64,000 bases of DNA from [Clostridium] scindens ATCC 35704 (GCF_004295125.1 NZ_CP036170.1:3536501-3600500), one strand, 5' to 3'. Positions 37,301-45,823 are shown, counted from the first letter of the stretch. Notes: generated by a model not told the origin, from the sequence alone. Numbers and translations: made by a program.

Positions 37301-39632
37301 TTACAGCAAATGTGGTTGCTTGCCCGAAACTTTTATTTCCAAATGCATCCGTTAAATACGCATGTATATTATACTCACCACTATTATATTTATGATTCGC
37401 TATATTAACATCAACGCTATATGTTCCATCCGCCTGTTTTATTGCTGTATACCACTTAATATCGCTTTGATTACTCGAACACCATATAGGAACATCAACC
37501 TTATTTATCCCCACATCTGTATTATTTAGTCTAATTATTACTCTAAAACTTCCCTCATTTTGATTATAATCTTTAACTTTTAACTCCCCAACATTGGCTT
37601 TTTGTACCTCAAACGATGTGTTACCAAAATTAAAAAAGTAGCCATCTTCCATTTCTAAATAAGCATGCACAGAATAGTTGCCATAGGTCTTATGGTTATT
37701 TAAATCAATCGTAGCCAGCCATGTGTCATTCCCTACATCTTTTCCCATATACCATTTTAAATCATTTTGTCCACCTTCATTACTCCAAACTGCAAATTGA
37801 ACGGATTTGACTCCCGTAGGCATATTAGAAAAAACAACTTTAGATTGATATTGGGCCGGATTAGTTCCGTTTTTTTCAACAGAAATGTTAGCACTGGTTT
37901 TACTCATCACCGCACTAGTTCTTCCTAATTGTTCCATTGTCCCATTTCTATATGTAACGTAAAGATCCGCAATATAAGTTCCTACTTGATCATTATGATT
38001 ACTTATCGCTACATCAACTGTATAGCTCCCATCATTTTGTAAAGTAGCCGTATACCATTTTAAATCATCTTGTCCATCCGTTTGACACCACACCGGTACC
38101 TCTACTTTTGTTGTATTAGTAGATGAACCCACCCCTGTTATCTTTACTTTAAAAGTACCAGAAAAATCATTCTTATTAACTATCCTTATCTCCGGATTCT
38201 TGGATAAACCAAAATAATTAGCAATTCCTATTGCATCTGCAATACCTAATTGTTTTAAAAAACTTTCTTGTTTCAATTTTGCGGCATCACTCGGATTAGA
38301 AATAAAAGCATGTTCAACAATAATACCGGGAAATCCATTTGTTTTACTATCCTTAATAACACTATAATAATCTGCTAAAGACCCATCTGGATACTTTGTG
38401 CCGTTTTCAGAATTTCTTATCTTTATTCCTCGATTAGTTAGTCCTAATCCCACTAATTCTTTTAAAATCTCGTTTGCTAAATCTTTCCCTTGAGCATGAA
38501 TATTAGCGTTATAACTACTATTAGGATACCAAACCTCTACTCCATTAGCGCCTGCACTTGCCGAATTAATGTGAATACTTACAAACACATCAGCTCCCCA
38601 CCGCTTTGCCATCTGAACTCTTTCAGATAATCCAACATCTGAATCATTATTTCTTGTCATATATACTTTTAGTCCACTATACTCTTCTAATTCTTGTTTA
38701 CAATATTGTGCTATTTTTAATGTAAGATTCTTTTCTACTAACCCGTTGGCTGCAGCTCCGCCATCACTTCCTCCATGGCCAGGATCTAATACAACCACTT
38801 TCTCTTTTACTGCAGTTCTTGAAGTCTTCAAATTCCTTGACTTATCATTAACCGACTCACCACTACTCTCTGCAATAGCCTCTTGCGTTGCATCTAATGC
38901 CTCTTCAATATCAGTCTGAGCTGCAATTACTTTATTAGCATCTACATCTACAACCGAAACATCTATATCATTTGAATTTATATCCCCATTTTCATATCCA
39001 GGATAGAATTCATTTACTCCAAATTTGGCCTCAATACCAATTGCTTTTAAATCAATTATTTGTTCTATTCCATTTATAAAATAAGCAAAACTATCTAGTT
39101 CGTATGTGCCAGAATCTTTTTTTTCTAAAGGTATTGTAAATAGATACAATTCTTTTTCTTGCCTTGTTAAATTTAGTTCTAAATCGCTGCCATCATTTTT
39201 CTTACAAACTAATCTTACCTTTGATATATTCTCATTCCCATTTCCAAAAGAAACAACGACATTCTGCTCATTCGGTGTTTCTAGAAAAGGCTTATCAACA
39301 CTCACATAATTTATAAGTACTTGTGTTTCATCATTTGTCTGTATTTCAATATTTTGACTATCTTGTTCTGGTATCTCTTCTGTTACATTATCTGCCTCTT
39401 CGTTAGAAGCATTATATTGTTCATTTTCCACTTTTTGTTGTACGCTTGAATTGTCAGTTTGTTCATTATCTGCCTCTTGTTGATTTTCAATTATTGTATT
39501 TGACTCGTTATTGCCTTCTGTACTATTTAAAGAATCATAATCCGAAGCATTAACATTCTCCAACGACATTGTTGAGCAAAGCATAACTATTATAAGTATA
39601 TACGCAAGTCTATTTTTTAACTTTCTCCCCAT
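34335..39632 (-). CDS. Large secreted amidase/glucosaminidase with eleven GBS_Bsp-like repeats
   Basis: The preferred start is ATG at 39632 (MGRKLKNRL), preceded by AAAGGA, giving 1,765 residues and a signal peptide ending near residue 30. Residues about 30-270 are a Glu/Asn-rich linker with a degenerate beta module. Residues about 280-480 are an Amidase_3 domain with zinc and catalytic residues in LDPGHGG, GLVEKN, SIHINSA and IVEHAF. About eleven GBS_Bsp-like modules follow (each with a W-S/C/G...DLKWY core). A C-terminal glucosaminidase domain has MLETGWLKYGG. It should cut both peptide and glycan bonds of the wall. Bases 35270-37300 are a 606-bp near-identical tandem repeat with much higher G+C than the rest of the gene. 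Confidence 0.9.
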   Translation of the reverse strand: MGRKLKNRLAYILIIVMLCSTMSLENVNASDYDSLNSTEGNNESNTIIENQQEADNEQTDNSSVQQKVENEQYNASNEEADNVTEEIPEQDSQNIEIQTNDETQVLINYVSVDKPFLETPNEQNVVVSFGNGNENISKVRLVCKKNDGSDLELNLTRQEKELYLFTIPLEKKDSGTYELDSFAYFINGIEQIIDLKAIGIEAKFGVNEFYPGYENGDINSNDIDVSVVDVDANKVIAAQTDIEEALDATQEAIAESSGESVNDKSRNLKTSRTAVKEKVVVLDPGHGGSDGGAAANGLVEKNLTLKIAQYCKQELEEYSGLKVYMTRNNDSDVGLSERVQMAKRWGADVFVSIHINSASAGANGVEVWYPNSSYNANIHAQGKDLANEILKELVGLGLTNRGIKIRNSENGTKYPDGSLADYYSVIKDSKTNGFPGIIVEHAFISNPSDAAKLKQESFLKQLGIADAIGIANYFGLSKNPEIRIVNKNDFSGTFKVKITGVGSSTNTTKVEVPVWCQTDGQDDLKWYTATLQNDGSYTVDVAISNHNDQVGTYIADLYVTYRNGTMEQLGRTSAVMSKTSANISVEKNGTNPAQYQSKVVFSNMPTGVKSVQFAVWSNEGGQNDLKWYMGKDVGNDTWLATIDLNNHKTYGNYSVHAYLEMEDGYFFNFGNTSFEVQKANVGELKVKDYNQNEGSFRVIIRLNNTDVGINKVDVPIWCSSNQSDIKWYTAIKQADGTYSVDVNIANHKYNSGEYNIHAYLTDAFGNKSFGQATTFAVIAPKSEVTAKDAAGTETNYELKATNLGLYGDVRKVEFAVWSLKGGQDDLAWYQASRDSSGAYRATVPISRHRTAGEYEADAYITLGNGGLKYVGKASFKVTEPGISRVEVSEKDVDGGTFTVSLAKPESPSGVNRLQVAVWGAANGQNDLKWYDAAKRPDGSYEVAVSIANHGFETGTYNVHTYLTGGNGISLCANTTSTEIEAPKSEVTAKDAAGTETNYELKATNLGLYGDVRKVEFAVWSLKGGQDDLAWYQASRDSSGAYRATVPISRHRTAGEYEADAYITLGNGGLKYVGKASFKVTEPGISKVEVSEKDVDGGTFTVSLAKPESPSGVNRLQVAVWGAANGQNDLKWYDAAKRPDGSYEVAVSIANHGFETGTYNVHTYLTGGNGISLCANTTSTEIEAPKSEVTAKDAAGTETNYELKATNLGLYGDVRKVEFAVWSLKGGQDDLAWYQASRDSSGAYRATVPISRHRTAGEYEADAYITLGNGGLKYVGKASFKVTEPGISKVEVSEKDVDGGTFTVSLAKPESPSGVNRLQVAVWGAANGQNDLKWYDAAKRPDGSYEVAVSIANHGFETGTYNVHTYLTGGNGISLCANTTSTEIEAPKSEVTATDAAGTETNYELKATNLGLYGDVRKVEFAVWSLKGGQDDLVWYQASRDSSGAYRATVPISRHRTTGEYEGDAYITLSNGTLKYVGTAKFEITIPSLNLYVANYDASLGSFDVILNNIVSPSGINKIEVPVWCSSNQSDIKWYKAVKQNDGTYKITVDPMYHNLHSGIYQIHAYITTGNGIMTLAGTTTQLVKAPELYTIMGTTTTTVDQMMKYYKSSGVNYPGNELGKGGAPTLESFCKLYLEEANAEGVRAEVAFAQTMLETGWLKYGGIVKIEQFNFAGIGALDGNSTGNCATFPDVRTGIRAQIQHLKAYGSSGALTNSCVDPRFHLVKRNCAPYVQWLGQKENPQGNGWATSERYGYNIMSGIQKLKSL
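35270..37300. repeat. 606-bp tandem repeat, about 3.3 copies, inside the amidase gene
   Basis: The stretch CTGCTGATCGGCACGGTCGC recurs at 606-bp spacing (about 35276, 35882, 36488 and 37094). Each unit encodes 202 residues, two GBS_Bsp-like modules. Copies differ at only a few bases, for example tttgagatgcc versus cttgagatgcc near 36985. The block is visibly G+C-rich against AT-rich flanks. Confidence 0.95.
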
Positions 39633-39709
39633 TCTATTTATCCTTTCTACCATTTCTCTACGTTCCAATCTTCGATAGGAATTTAACTTTCTAAATAATT
39701 AAGCATTTT

Positions 39710-40615
39710 TTAATATTTTCCTGAATTAATAAGATTCTTAATGGCCTGTACGACCATCGCCTTGTCTTCTTTATATGTTACGCCAAACCACTCGTCATTT
39801 GATTGAAGTACTTTTACTTCCACTTCATCATCTATTAACAATTTACCTATAATTATAGGTAACAAAAATTCTGCTTTTAAATCGTCTTCCTGTAGTCCTT
39901 TAAGAAAATCTCTAAATCCATACTCTAGTATTCCAAATATCTCTGGTGTAAAACCCCACATATTCATGGATACTTCTGCTTCCATATCTATTTCTTCTTC
40001 AATGTTTTCAGTTCTAACTATAGCCTTGTTTCCTTTTTTCATAATATTATGTGTTTCCACAATTTCAGTAAGCATTCCCATTCCATCAACTCTACAAATT
40101 CCACGTGTTACTCCTCCGTTTTCGCTTAAAGTATTTTTTAAAACAAATCCGACCATGCAAACGGAAATTCTGTTTTTTGAGAAATTGTCGCTGTTCATTA
40201 AATATTTAAATGCTTTAATATATGCCTCCTTGCCATAATAATCATCTGCATTAATAACAAGGAATGGCTCTTGCACAACATCTTTACAGCAAAGAATTGC
40301 CTGTCCTGTTCCCCAAGGTTTTTTTCTATGGGGAAACTTGTATTGATATTTCTTAGGAATATCTTCAACCTGTTGAAAAACATATTCTACAGGAATTTGT
40401 TTCTGAACTCTATTTCCTATTTTCTCTTTAAAGTCTTTTTCTAAATCCTTTCTAATTACGAATACCACTTTATCAAAACCTGCACTTATAGCATCCTTTA
40501 TTGAATAATCTACAATAAGTTCACCATTTGGTCCCACTGGTTCTAATTGTTTTATTCCTTCTCCAAAACGGCTGCCTATTCCTGCTGCCATAACAACTAA
40601 TGTCGCTCTACTCAT
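39710..40615 (-). CDS. Sugar-phosphate nucleotidyltransferase
   Basis: The protein has 301 residues; AAAGGAG precedes the start. The N-terminal LVVMAAGIGSRFG loop is the nucleotide-binding signature, and KPWGTGQAILC and FLVINADDYYG supply base and metal contacts. It activates a sugar phosphate as an NDP-sugar, probably for the polysaccharide made by this locus. The substrate is not readable from sequence. Confidence 0.82.
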   Translation of the reverse strand: MSRATLVVMAAGIGSRFGEGIKQLEPVGPNGELIVDYSIKDAISAGFDKVVFVIRKDLEKDFKEKIGNRVQKQIPVEYVFQQVEDIPKKYQYKFPHRKKPWGTGQAILCCKDVVQEPFLVINADDYYGKEAYIKAFKYLMNSDNFSKNRISVCMVGFVLKNTLSENGGVTRGICRVDGMGMLTEIVETHNIMKKGNKAIVRTENIEEEIDMEAEVSMNMWGFTPEIFGILEYGFRDFLKGLQEDDLKAEFLLPIIIGKLLIDDEVEVKVLQSNDEWFGVTYKEDKAMVVQAIKNLINSGKY

Positions 40616-40732
40616 ATTGCTCTCCTTTAACTTTCATTTAGTCATATCAAAAAATAATACTAAAATTGTAACATAATTTTTTTTTACTGTCGAGATATGC
40701 ATTAATTATAATCCTATTACTTTAAACACTAT

Positions 40733-42565
40733 TTAATTAATATCAAAAGTATCTTCACTTAAAATAAATTGCTTTCCATCCTCATCAATTATATACGCAT
40801 GAATATAATATTTGCCAGTTTTATAACCCAAAGCCGATACGTCAATATCTACGTGATAATTTCCATCTTCTTTTAGTTCCATTTGTTTCCATTTCAAATC
40901 ACTTTGATCCTTTTTAGCCCAGACAGCTATGTTTGCAACTTTTATATTTTTATTCACATTTGATATATTAAATAATTTTACTGGTATTGTACTAGATTCA
41001 CTTTGATATTCTCCCACCTGAATATCTGCTATTGGTATGCCATCTCCCTTTATATGTAAATCTTCTTTATTTTCATCTAACTCAGCTAATTTTTCCATAA
41101 GTTTAGATTTCTTATTAAGTTCAGATTTTATTATGTCTATATCTAATCTTTCTGTTAAAGTTTGCTTGTTTGAAAAAAGATTTGTTCCTAATCCTAATCT
41201 ATCACCTTCAATTTTAATACCTAATGCAGCCAAAGTCGTTGGAAAATTATCAAAAGTTGTATATTTTCTCTGTGTCTTATTTTTTAGTTCTGTTGCCGAA
41301 TTAATATAAGTTGTATATACTCTCCTCACATAATCATCATTAATTTTCACACAGAAATCCTTGTCCATGGTAGGATGATCCCCCACCAATACAATCGTTG
41401 TATTTTTATAAAATTCTTGTTGTTGAATCCACTCTAAAAGTTCATTTATCTGACTACTAGAGCATGCCATTACATTAGCATATTGATTATCTTCAAATAA
41501 ATTTGGACACTTTTCACAAGGGTAACCATCTTCAAAATGAGTATCCACTGTTAGTAAAGTCAAGTTAAATGGATTCTCCTGGTCAGCTAATTCTAATAAT
41601 TCTTTCTTTGCAAAGTCAAACAATTTTTGGTCTTCATATCCCCACCACACCTTATAATTATCCGGAATTAAGTCCAAATCTAAAACATAATTATAATCAA
41701 AAATTTTATAATTACCATGATTGGTAAAATAAAGTTCTCTTCCGCCGAATGTTGCATCCGAACCAATCATTAAGGTTTGATTATAGCCTCCACGTTCCAG
41801 TATATCGCCTAATACTATTGCATTTGGGAAAAAGGCATCTTGGGTATCCATACTATTTGCATCTATCGATATGTTAAGAGGTATACCTGACGTATTAGCA
41901 AACATTGCCCCCATCGTCCATGTAGTTCCTGGCATTGCAATGCCTCCCTCTAGTTTATCATCCTCTCCTGAAAAATCTTCATTTTCCTGCGCTAACTTAG
42001 TTAACTCGGGTATAACATTTCTCTCAAAAGCCCCACCATTGTCTTTATCTGCATAAGTTATCTCCATGGACTCTAAAAAAATATATATCAGATTCCTTTT
42101 CTCTCCGGGAAATGTAATTTCAACATCTGCAGGATTCACATAATAATCATCTATAAACGTTGAATATGTACCTTGGGCTTTAACATAATTTCCAGCATCT
42201 AGTTCATCCCACGCATTATAGACAAAAAATGTTGCGGTTAAAAAAGAAAGAACAAGTTCTATACCCATAATTACAAAATATTTTTTCTGCTTCCGATATG
42301 CAATAAAAAGTATAACAACAAATATAAGCACTAATACAGTTGGAACAATACAAAAATCAAGATATTCTTTAATCATTCCTTCGTTAGTACCTTCCAACGG
42401 CGCTGTAATATGATATACTAATTCATCCATAGTAAGATTACTCCATGTATCAAACATCCATTTAATGCTAAAGCATATAACCGTCGTCAAAACCATTAAA
42501 CTAATAGTTAATACTGTTCCTATTATGCAACCAATCTTTTTTAATACAAGTTTATAATCTTTCAT
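40733..42565 (-). CDS. LtaS/MdoB-like phosphoglycerol transferase with C-terminal GBS_Bsp-like repeat
   Basis: The protein has 610 residues. Three or four membrane helices lie in residues 1-125, followed by an extracytoplasmic sulfatase-fold domain: YIFLESMEITYAD (metal ligand Glu), PGTTWTMGAMFANTSG (catalytic Thr region), TVDTHFEDGYPCEKCP and LVGDHPTMDKDF. Residues about 535-610 are a GBS_Bsp-like module (NIAVWAKKDQSDLKWKQ) of the kind repeated in the adjacent amidase. It likely transfers glycerol phosphate from phosphatidylglycerol to a surface polymer, as GacH does for streptococcal polysaccharide. The C-terminal module is unusual for this family. Confidence 0.85.
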   Translation of the reverse strand: MKDYKLVLKKIGCIIGTVLTISLMVLTTVICFSIKWMFDTWSNLTMDELVYHITAPLEGTNEGMIKEYLDFCIVPTVLVLIFVVILFIAYRKQKKYFVIMGIELVLSFLTATFFVYNAWDELDAGNYVKAQGTYSTFIDDYYVNPADVEITFPGEKRNLIYIFLESMEITYADKDNGGAFERNVIPELTKLAQENEDFSGEDDKLEGGIAMPGTTWTMGAMFANTSGIPLNISIDANSMDTQDAFFPNAIVLGDILERGGYNQTLMIGSDATFGGRELYFTNHGNYKIFDYNYVLDLDLIPDNYKVWWGYEDQKLFDFAKKELLELADQENPFNLTLLTVDTHFEDGYPCEKCPNLFEDNQYANVMACSSSQINELLEWIQQQEFYKNTTIVLVGDHPTMDKDFCVKINDDYVRRVYTTYINSATELKNKTQRKYTTFDNFPTTLAALGIKIEGDRLGLGTNLFSNKQTLTERLDIDIIKSELNKKSKLMEKLAELDENKEDLHIKGDGIPIADIQVGEYQSESSTIPVKLFNISNVNKNIKVANIAVWAKKDQSDLKWKQMELKEDGNYHVDIDVSALGYKTGKYYIHAYIIDEDGKQFILSEDTFDIN

Positions 42566-42858
42566 ATTTACTTAATACTCCTACATTTTTTATTTCTTCA
42601 TCTTATCAATAAAATAATCTTAATCACTACTCAAAATAATCTAACCATACAACTCCTTTTTATTAAACCTAGAAGTATTATACTGAACATTATCTAAACC
42701 TTACTATCATTTTGAATGCAAAAACCAATATAATCCATTTCACTAAACATAATATTGAAATATTATAAAAAGTCATATCATATTGTTTCTTCACTTACTT
42801 TTATATTTTTTATCTTTATATTACATTGCGTTGTCCGAGAGGTTATTAGTAGAAATTA

Positions 42859-43827
42859 TCAAATAGAATCTAGAAAGTCACCTAATTTTTCACTAAATTC
42901 ATTTCCCAATTCCCCTGACATATGGCCTTCATAATCTAAGTATCTATAGATACTCTTATTAAAATTGTTAAGTTCAATAAAATTAAAATCATAATAGGAA
43001 ACATGATACTTTACCATCATTTCCTTGTAATATTCATGTGCTTTTTCAAAAGTTCGGGGATACAGTTCTAATGTTTCCTGTGGAACCGGCGTTGTAATTA
43101 CAACTAATTCAATTCCTTTTTCTTTACAGAAATCCACTAATTTTAAAAAATATTCTTTTTCAACTTCTAATATCTGTTCTTGATTCCATAAAATAATATT
43201 TGAACTTCCTTTATCTGATTCGGGATCTGATTCTTGATACATATAACCTTCCTCACTATACCGCTGTACATTCGAATTTAGAGGTGATACTTCATAATTT
43301 TTATATGACTCGCTTAATTTCAATTTCACCGTATTTTCAAACTCTGATATCTTGTTCCTATAATAAAACCAAGGCGCTAATGCAACCCTGGCATCCATAC
43401 TTTTAATTTTCTGGTTGAAATATTCTATTTTAACTTCTGAGAGTGGAAACTCCTTATAAATATATACTGAATTTGCCCCATCATTCTGTTTTGTAGACCA
43501 GTAGGATGGATCTAATTCATAAATAATTCTTTTGGGTTTATGAAACCTGCACGCTTCTTTTACCAAAAAATAAGAATCTATTATATGCTCATCGGGCATG
43601 CAGATATTCGTGCTTTTCCTTCCCGTTTCCTGATCTACAATTTCCGGATTAATAGCGCTAAGGCCATGCGACGTGCCTACAAAGATATCATCATAATTCT
43701 GTGTCGTAATCCTATGAACATTTACTCTGGCAATATTATACTGTAGCAATCCAAAATTCAATAATCCTGTTAATACACAACATACAACTATAAATCCCAA
43801 AGTTTTTATAATCTTATATCTCCACAT
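42859..43827 (-). CDS. DltD-like membrane-anchored SGNH-type protein
   Basis: The protein has 322 residues; AAAGGGGAG precedes ATG. One N-terminal membrane helix is followed by an extracytoplasmic domain with FVGTSHGLSAINPE (SGNH-like block with Ser) and a C-terminal YRYLDYEGHMSGE carrying the D-x-x-H pair. It is clearly paralogous to the protein at 59503 in the dlt-like operon, sharing GTSHG, ELDPSYW, YKEFP and GHM. It may act on acylation or phospho-decoration of the polymer. Confidence 0.72.
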   Translation of the reverse strand: MWRYKIIKTLGFIVVCCVLTGLLNFGLLQYNIARVNVHRITTQNYDDIFVGTSHGLSAINPEIVDQETGRKSTNICMPDEHIIDSYFLVKEACRFHKPKRIIYELDPSYWSTKQNDGANSVYIYKEFPLSEVKIEYFNQKIKSMDARVALAPWFYYRNKISEFENTVKLKLSESYKNYEVSPLNSNVQRYSEEGYMYQESDPESDKGSSNIILWNQEQILEVEKEYFLKLVDFCKEKGIELVVITTPVPQETLELYPRTFEKAHEYYKEMMVKYHVSYYDFNFIELNNFNKSIYRYLDYEGHMSGELGNEFSEKLGDFLDSI

Positions 43828-44071
43828 GATTCTCCCCTTTATTACATTTTCATGGTAACCTTATCTATAAGTTTAATCTTTTTTTCAAAACATATATGCC
43901 TGTTATAAACATTCAACCAAATCAAACCTCTTAATTTCTTGACGTTTCTCTTATTATACCCATGGTTTTAAATGAATTCAACAATTCTGTGTAGTTTATT
44001 TAACCCAAGGAAAACTGATATTCCCAATTCACCATTAATCCGTACCAAATCCTCATTCACTTAAGCAAAAT

Positions 44072-44125
44072 AAAACACCATCTATAAACGAATCTTACAT
44101 ATCCTTCGTTTATAAATAGTGTTTT
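44072..44125 (-). terminator. Long hairpin after a decayed gene
   Basis: AAAACAC...TATAAACGAA and TTCGTTTATA...GTGTTTT form an interrupted stem of about 20 bp, followed on the minus strand by ATTTTG. It lies 16 bp after the stop codon of the remnant at 44141. Confidence 0.6.
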
Positions 44126-44140
44126 AACATTACTTTATTA

Positions 44141-44330
44141 TCAATTGAGCAAACTGTTTTTTGCTTCCAGCAGCAATACTGATGCATCAGCATTTTGAGT
44201 GCTTATTGTAGCCTTTGCATTTGCCAAGTTGCCATATTCCTGCACACTTCTCTTACATCATAAAATGCTTCATCAAAATCATTTAGATAGTTTGAAACTT
44301 CTAAAATTAAAGTTTAAATTCTGTATCCAC
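44141..44330 (-). pseudogene. Frameshifted 3' remnant of an unknown gene
   Basis: Two overlapping frames join into plausible protein: LEVSNYLNDFDEAFYDVREV in one frame and QEYGNLANAKATISTQ...LEAKNSLLN followed by a stop in the next. The change of frame and the upstream stops suggest a decayed gene. The sequence is helical and Ala/Asn-rich; I do not recognise the family. A terminator-like hairpin follows. Confidence 0.3.
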
Positions 44331-44620
44331 ATTATTTAGTCTAGGTTGGAACAATAACCCGATAAGTCATTCACAAATTAAGCGCGGTGATTCTTTTCTT
44401 GCATAATATTAAAAATAAAGAACCATTCATAACCGCCATTTTATAACCTACGTTTATAAATAGTCCTCCATTTATAACCAAACCCTACATATTCTAATAC
44501 ATTCTTTTTCAATTTAATATCGAATAATACATAATTTTGTCGAATTTCTTCTATTTTTTTCCATTTATTAAGATTTATGTTTACAATATCTCAATCTAAT
44601 ACTTTTTAGGAGGAGATTTT

Positions 44621-44959
44621 ATGGATAAAATCAAACAATTAATTTTACGTCTCGGCATACGTTCTACTTACAAAGGATTCCTTTATCTTGCCTATGCTCT
44701 CACTCTTTGTATACAAGATGAAAGTTATCTTTTATCTATATATACTCGTTTATACGCTGATGTAGGAAAACATTACAACGTTAGTAAAGATAACGTTGAG
44801 CACTGTCTGCGTACAGTCGTATCTACATGCTGGGATAAAGGAGACCGAAAATTTTTAATCAAAATATCCGGCTATAATATGACTCAAAAACCAACAAACG
44901 GTGAATTTATTGACATATTATACCATTATTTAACACTTCACGAAAATATATCTTTATAA
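44621..44959 (+). CDS. Stand-alone Spo0A C-terminal (effector) domain protein
   Basis: The protein has 112 residues with TTTTTAGGAGGAG before ATG. It matches the DNA-binding domain of Spo0A: LGIRSTYKGFLYLAYAL, LYADVGKHYNVSKDNVEHCL, then a W-D-K-G segment corresponding to the end of the recognition region. The phospho-receiver domain is absent and there is no room for it upstream. Such a protein could bind 0A-box-like sites without phosphorylation control. It is the only gene on the plus strand in this neighbourhood. Confidence 0.82.
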   Translation: MDKIKQLILRLGIRSTYKGFLYLAYALTLCIQDESYLLSIYTRLYADVGKHYNVSKDNVEHCLRTVVSTCWDKGDRKFLIKISGYNMTQKPTNGEFIDILYHYLTLHENISL

Positions 44960-44980
44960 TTTATAATACAACTGTAATGG

Positions 44981-45021
44981 TGGAACGATGCGCATCTTCC
45001 TTGTATAGTGCTATCGTTCCA
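44981..45021 (+). terminator. Hairpin after the Spo0A-domain gene
   Basis: TGGAACGAT and ATCGTTCCA form a 9-bp stem with a 23-base loop, followed by TCTTTAGTTTTTC. It lies 22 bp after the stop codon and overlaps the 3' end of the convergent DUF2085 gene. Confidence 0.55.
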
Positions 45022-45394
45022 TCTTTAGTTTTTCTTCATTTTTAAGAATTAATACATTTTTTAAAATTCCCACTAAAATGGAGTAAAAACCAAAACCTCC
45101 TAAAAATCCTGTTATCAAACGCCTAAAATTTGTTGATTCTTTAATCCGACTCTCCTGAAGCCCCCAATCACTTCCCATAACCGCCAAACATAAAAATGCT
45201 TTCTTAAACGATATATCTTTAAATATTCCTATAATCAAAGCCACACTTTGACCAATAAACACTCCAGTGCATCTTGCACACACTGGAAATTGCTTGCCTT
45301 TATAAAAAAAACTTCGTTCTGGCATTTGATGACAACCGGAATGATTTCCGATCATTCTAATCGTTTCTAAAACTGATTGCCGCAATCCTGACAT
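45011..45394 (-). CDS. DUF2085 membrane protein
   Basis: The protein has 127 residues. It carries CHQMPERSFFYKGKQFPVCA followed by RCTGVFIGQ, the Cys/His-rich pattern of DUF2085, and three predicted membrane helices. The start is uncertain: ATG 45394 overlaps the upstream gene by 28 bp, and ATG 45355 is an alternative. The function of the family is unknown; the Cys/His cluster suggests metal binding. Confidence 0.72.
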   Translation of the reverse strand: MSGLRQSVLETIRMIGNHSGCHQMPERSFFYKGKQFPVCARCTGVFIGQSVALIIGIFKDISFKKAFLCLAVMGSDWGLQESRIKESTNFRRLITGFLGGFGFYSILVGILKNVLILKNEEKLKMER

Positions 45395-45597
45395 ACATTT
45401 ATCACCTTAGTTTCCGAAGTCGTCTTGCTTTTTCCTTTTCCCATGCCACACAAGCCACATAAAAAGCCAAATGGTCCTGCAATCAAAGTTCCTAAGCATG
45501 CCTTAATCCAGCCGAATCCTTTCGTCTTCCCCTCAGTTGTTTGTTCCGTAACAGCATGGCTTGCTACGTTATTGCTTCCGCATTTTGGACAAATCAT
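45367..45597 (-). CDS. Zinc-ribbon small membrane protein
   Basis: The protein has 76 residues. An N-terminal CPKCGS and a C-terminal CQDCG form a split zinc ribbon around a Gly/Leu-rich hydrophobic segment (about 29-52). It resembles small LITAF-like or zinc-ribbon membrane proteins. It is first in a two-gene operon with the DUF2085 gene and has a consensus promoter at 45654-45682. Confidence 0.65.
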   Translation of the reverse strand: MICPKCGSNNVASHAVTEQTTEGKTKGFGWIKACLGTLIAGPFGFLCGLCGMGKGKSKTTSETKVINVCQDCGNQF

Positions 45598-45653
45598 TTT
45601 TCTTCCTCTCTTTCCCCTATGTATTTAACGTTTAATTATTCATTTTCTTCATC

Positions 45654-45682
45654 ATTATAAGCAAATATACTCTATTAGTCAA
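45654..45682 (-). promoter_or_regulatory. Consensus promoter for the zinc-ribbon/DUF2085 operon
   Basis: Read on the minus strand: TTGACT, 17 bp, TATAAT. This is a near-perfect vegetative sigma promoter ending about 57 bp before the ATG at 45597. A 16-bp repeat (complement of AAATATACTCTATTAG) fills its spacer and recurs upstream. Confidence 0.8.
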
Positions 45683-45701
45683 TATAAATATACTCTATTA
45701 G
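45663..45701. repeat. 16-bp direct repeat AAATATACTCTATTAG at 23-bp spacing
   Basis: Two exact copies lie at 45663-45678 and 45686-45701. One sits between the -10 and -35 boxes of the promoter and the other lies just upstream of -35. They are about two helix turns apart, as expected for cooperative binding by a repressor or activator. Confidence 0.7.
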
Positions 45702-45803
45702 CATTTTTATATTTACTTTTTATAGACAATCCTATTTTTTATGATTTAAAAACTTTTGTAAACATCTAAATATATAGCCAAATCACGGATTACACTGAAA
45801 ACC

Positions 45804-45823
45804 TGAATTAAATAGAAAATTAG
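45804..45823 (+). repeat. Shufflon recombination site S1
   Basis: TGAATTAAATAGAAAATTAG, exact consensus. The arms CT(g)AATT and AATTAG form an imperfect inverted repeat around AAATAGAA, as expected for a tyrosine recombinase site. It is read in frame as ELNRKL. Confidence 0.88.

Larger units (their letters stand above)
43828..44620. other. Long intergenic region with a decayed gene end
   Basis: About 790 bp separate the polysaccharide locus from the Spo0A-like gene and hold no intact ORF. A minus-strand gene remnant with its terminator lies at 44072-44330 (separate entries). The remaining sequence is AT-rich, with short inverted repeats near 44420-44480, and shows nothing else I can support. 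Confidence 0.6.

Noticed and set aside
35544-37355. Repeated plus-strand ORFs over the amidase repeats
   Set aside because: They are shadows of the 606-bp coding repeat on the other strand.
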